This document shows, piece by piece, positions 63,778-64,000 of a stretch of 64,000 nucleotides of DNA. The stretch comes from Tenrec ecaudatus (Eukaryota > Chordata > Mammalia > Afrosoricida > Tenrecidae). The stretch covers positions 16,763,001-16,827,000 of the forward strand of contig NC_134546.1 of the NCBI RefSeq assembly GCF_050624435.1, read 5' to 3'. Each line of letters begins with the position of its first letter. The stretch's first letter is position 1. The notes beneath the pieces were generated by a model that did not search any database, had not been told where the DNA came from, and saw only the letters and a list, made by a program, of their open reading frames with translations. Position numbers and translations under genes: made by a program.

Positions 63778-64000
63778 TTAGTGCAACAGTTTTATTGGCA
63801 CATAATCCAAATTTATCATACAATTTTTTTTTCGTATCAGATGGGTAATGTGCCCACGTCGTAACAAGTATTATGGGAGGCACACGTCACACAGGCGCGT
63901 GAGAACCCGATCATCATGTTTATGAACCGGAAAAGGATCTATCATACAATTTTCAATAACTCAATTATAACAAGAGTTGTACAACGATCACCATTTTCTT
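63778..64000 (-). repeat. Antisense L1 3' UTR, runs off the window
   Basis: The text acagttttattggcacataa, 'aatttatcatacaattt', then after the insert 'caataactcaattataacaa' and 'gagttgtacaacgatcacca' matches the start of the copy at 20.8 kb. It hosts the U13 retrocopy. Confidence 0.75.
63835..63939 (-). pseudogene. SNORD13: U13 snoRNA (SNORD13) retrocopy, poly(A)-tailed
   Basis: On the minus strand the 105-bp segment begins gatccttttccggttcataa and carries the C-box text tgatga (plus-strand tcatca at 63,911-63,916). Near its 3' end it contains the long conserved block acgacgtgggcacattaccc and the D-box ctga (plus-strand tcag at 63,837-63,840). This matches the roughly 104-nt C/D-box U13 RNA, which base-pairs with 18S rRNA near its 3' end. 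It is followed by a run of A (T's at 63,824-63,832 on the plus strand) and enclosed by the exact 14-bp repeat tatcatacaatttt (63,814-63,827 and 63,940-63,953). These show L1-mediated retroposition of a polyadenylated copy, so it is most likely a pseudogene without its own promoter, although the boxes are intact. Confidence 0.9.

Overview
This is a nuclear mammalian window with no recognisable functional protein-coding gene. It is an intergenic or intronic landscape made mostly of transposable elements. The host looks afrotherian and most likely a tenrec (Echinops-like). That inference rests on co-occurrence: dozens of tRNA-headed AfroSINEs, RTE/BovB LINE copies of the afrotherian type, a characteristic long L1 3' UTR family, and two short copies of the SPIN hAT transposon, known from tenrec and a few other tetrapods. 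I could not run RepeatMasker or BLAST. Family names come from recognising sequence by eye, and boundaries are approximate unless a target-site duplication (TSD) is quoted.

Layout. 0-17 kb: AfroSINEs in mostly unique sequence, with an ERVL-type solo LTR (3.5-4.1 kb), old L2/MIR pieces, a Tigger-like DNA transposon (12.7-12.9 kb) and a BovB 3' end (14.4-15.0 kb). 17-24.2 kb: dense L1 3' UTR copies, an ERVL LTR split by an L1, a SINE split by an L1, a SPIN copy with a perfect 8-bp TSD, and another BovB and solo LTR. 24-38.5 kb: SINEs, an antisense BovB, a nested pair of L1 tails in which the 3'-terminal module is repeated in tandem, a GC-rich block, an RPS3A processed pseudogene (35.1-35.9 kb) and a dead mariner transposase (37.9-38.4 kb). 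39-50 kb: unique sequence with possible conserved non-coding elements, a BovB copy, a young 1.6-kb L1 tail with internal duplications, and a three-level nest (MITE split by L1, L1 split by LTR) at 48.6-49.5 kb. 50-64 kb: SINEs in unique sequence, a BovB copy split by a second near-complete BovB in the opposite orientation (56.4-60 kb), an ancient L1 carrying an LTR-like insert and a second SPIN copy (60.2-62.1 kb), and a poly(A)-tailed retrocopy of U13 snoRNA (SNORD13) inside an L1 tail at the right edge.

The sequences interact mainly as parasites and hosts. The BovB/RTE 3' terminus resembles the AfroSINE 3' terminus, which fits RTE-driven SINE movement. L1 machinery accounts for the A-tailed inserts with 10-15 bp TSDs, including the U13 copy, and probably for the RPS3A copy. 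Nesting gives a local relative chronology. I saw no convincing undescribed gene system. The most notable items are the SPIN copies, the U13 retrocopy, the reiterated L1 3' modules, the nests, the TA-flanked palindromic MITE family and a perfect 19-bp-arm hairpin at 20.65 kb.
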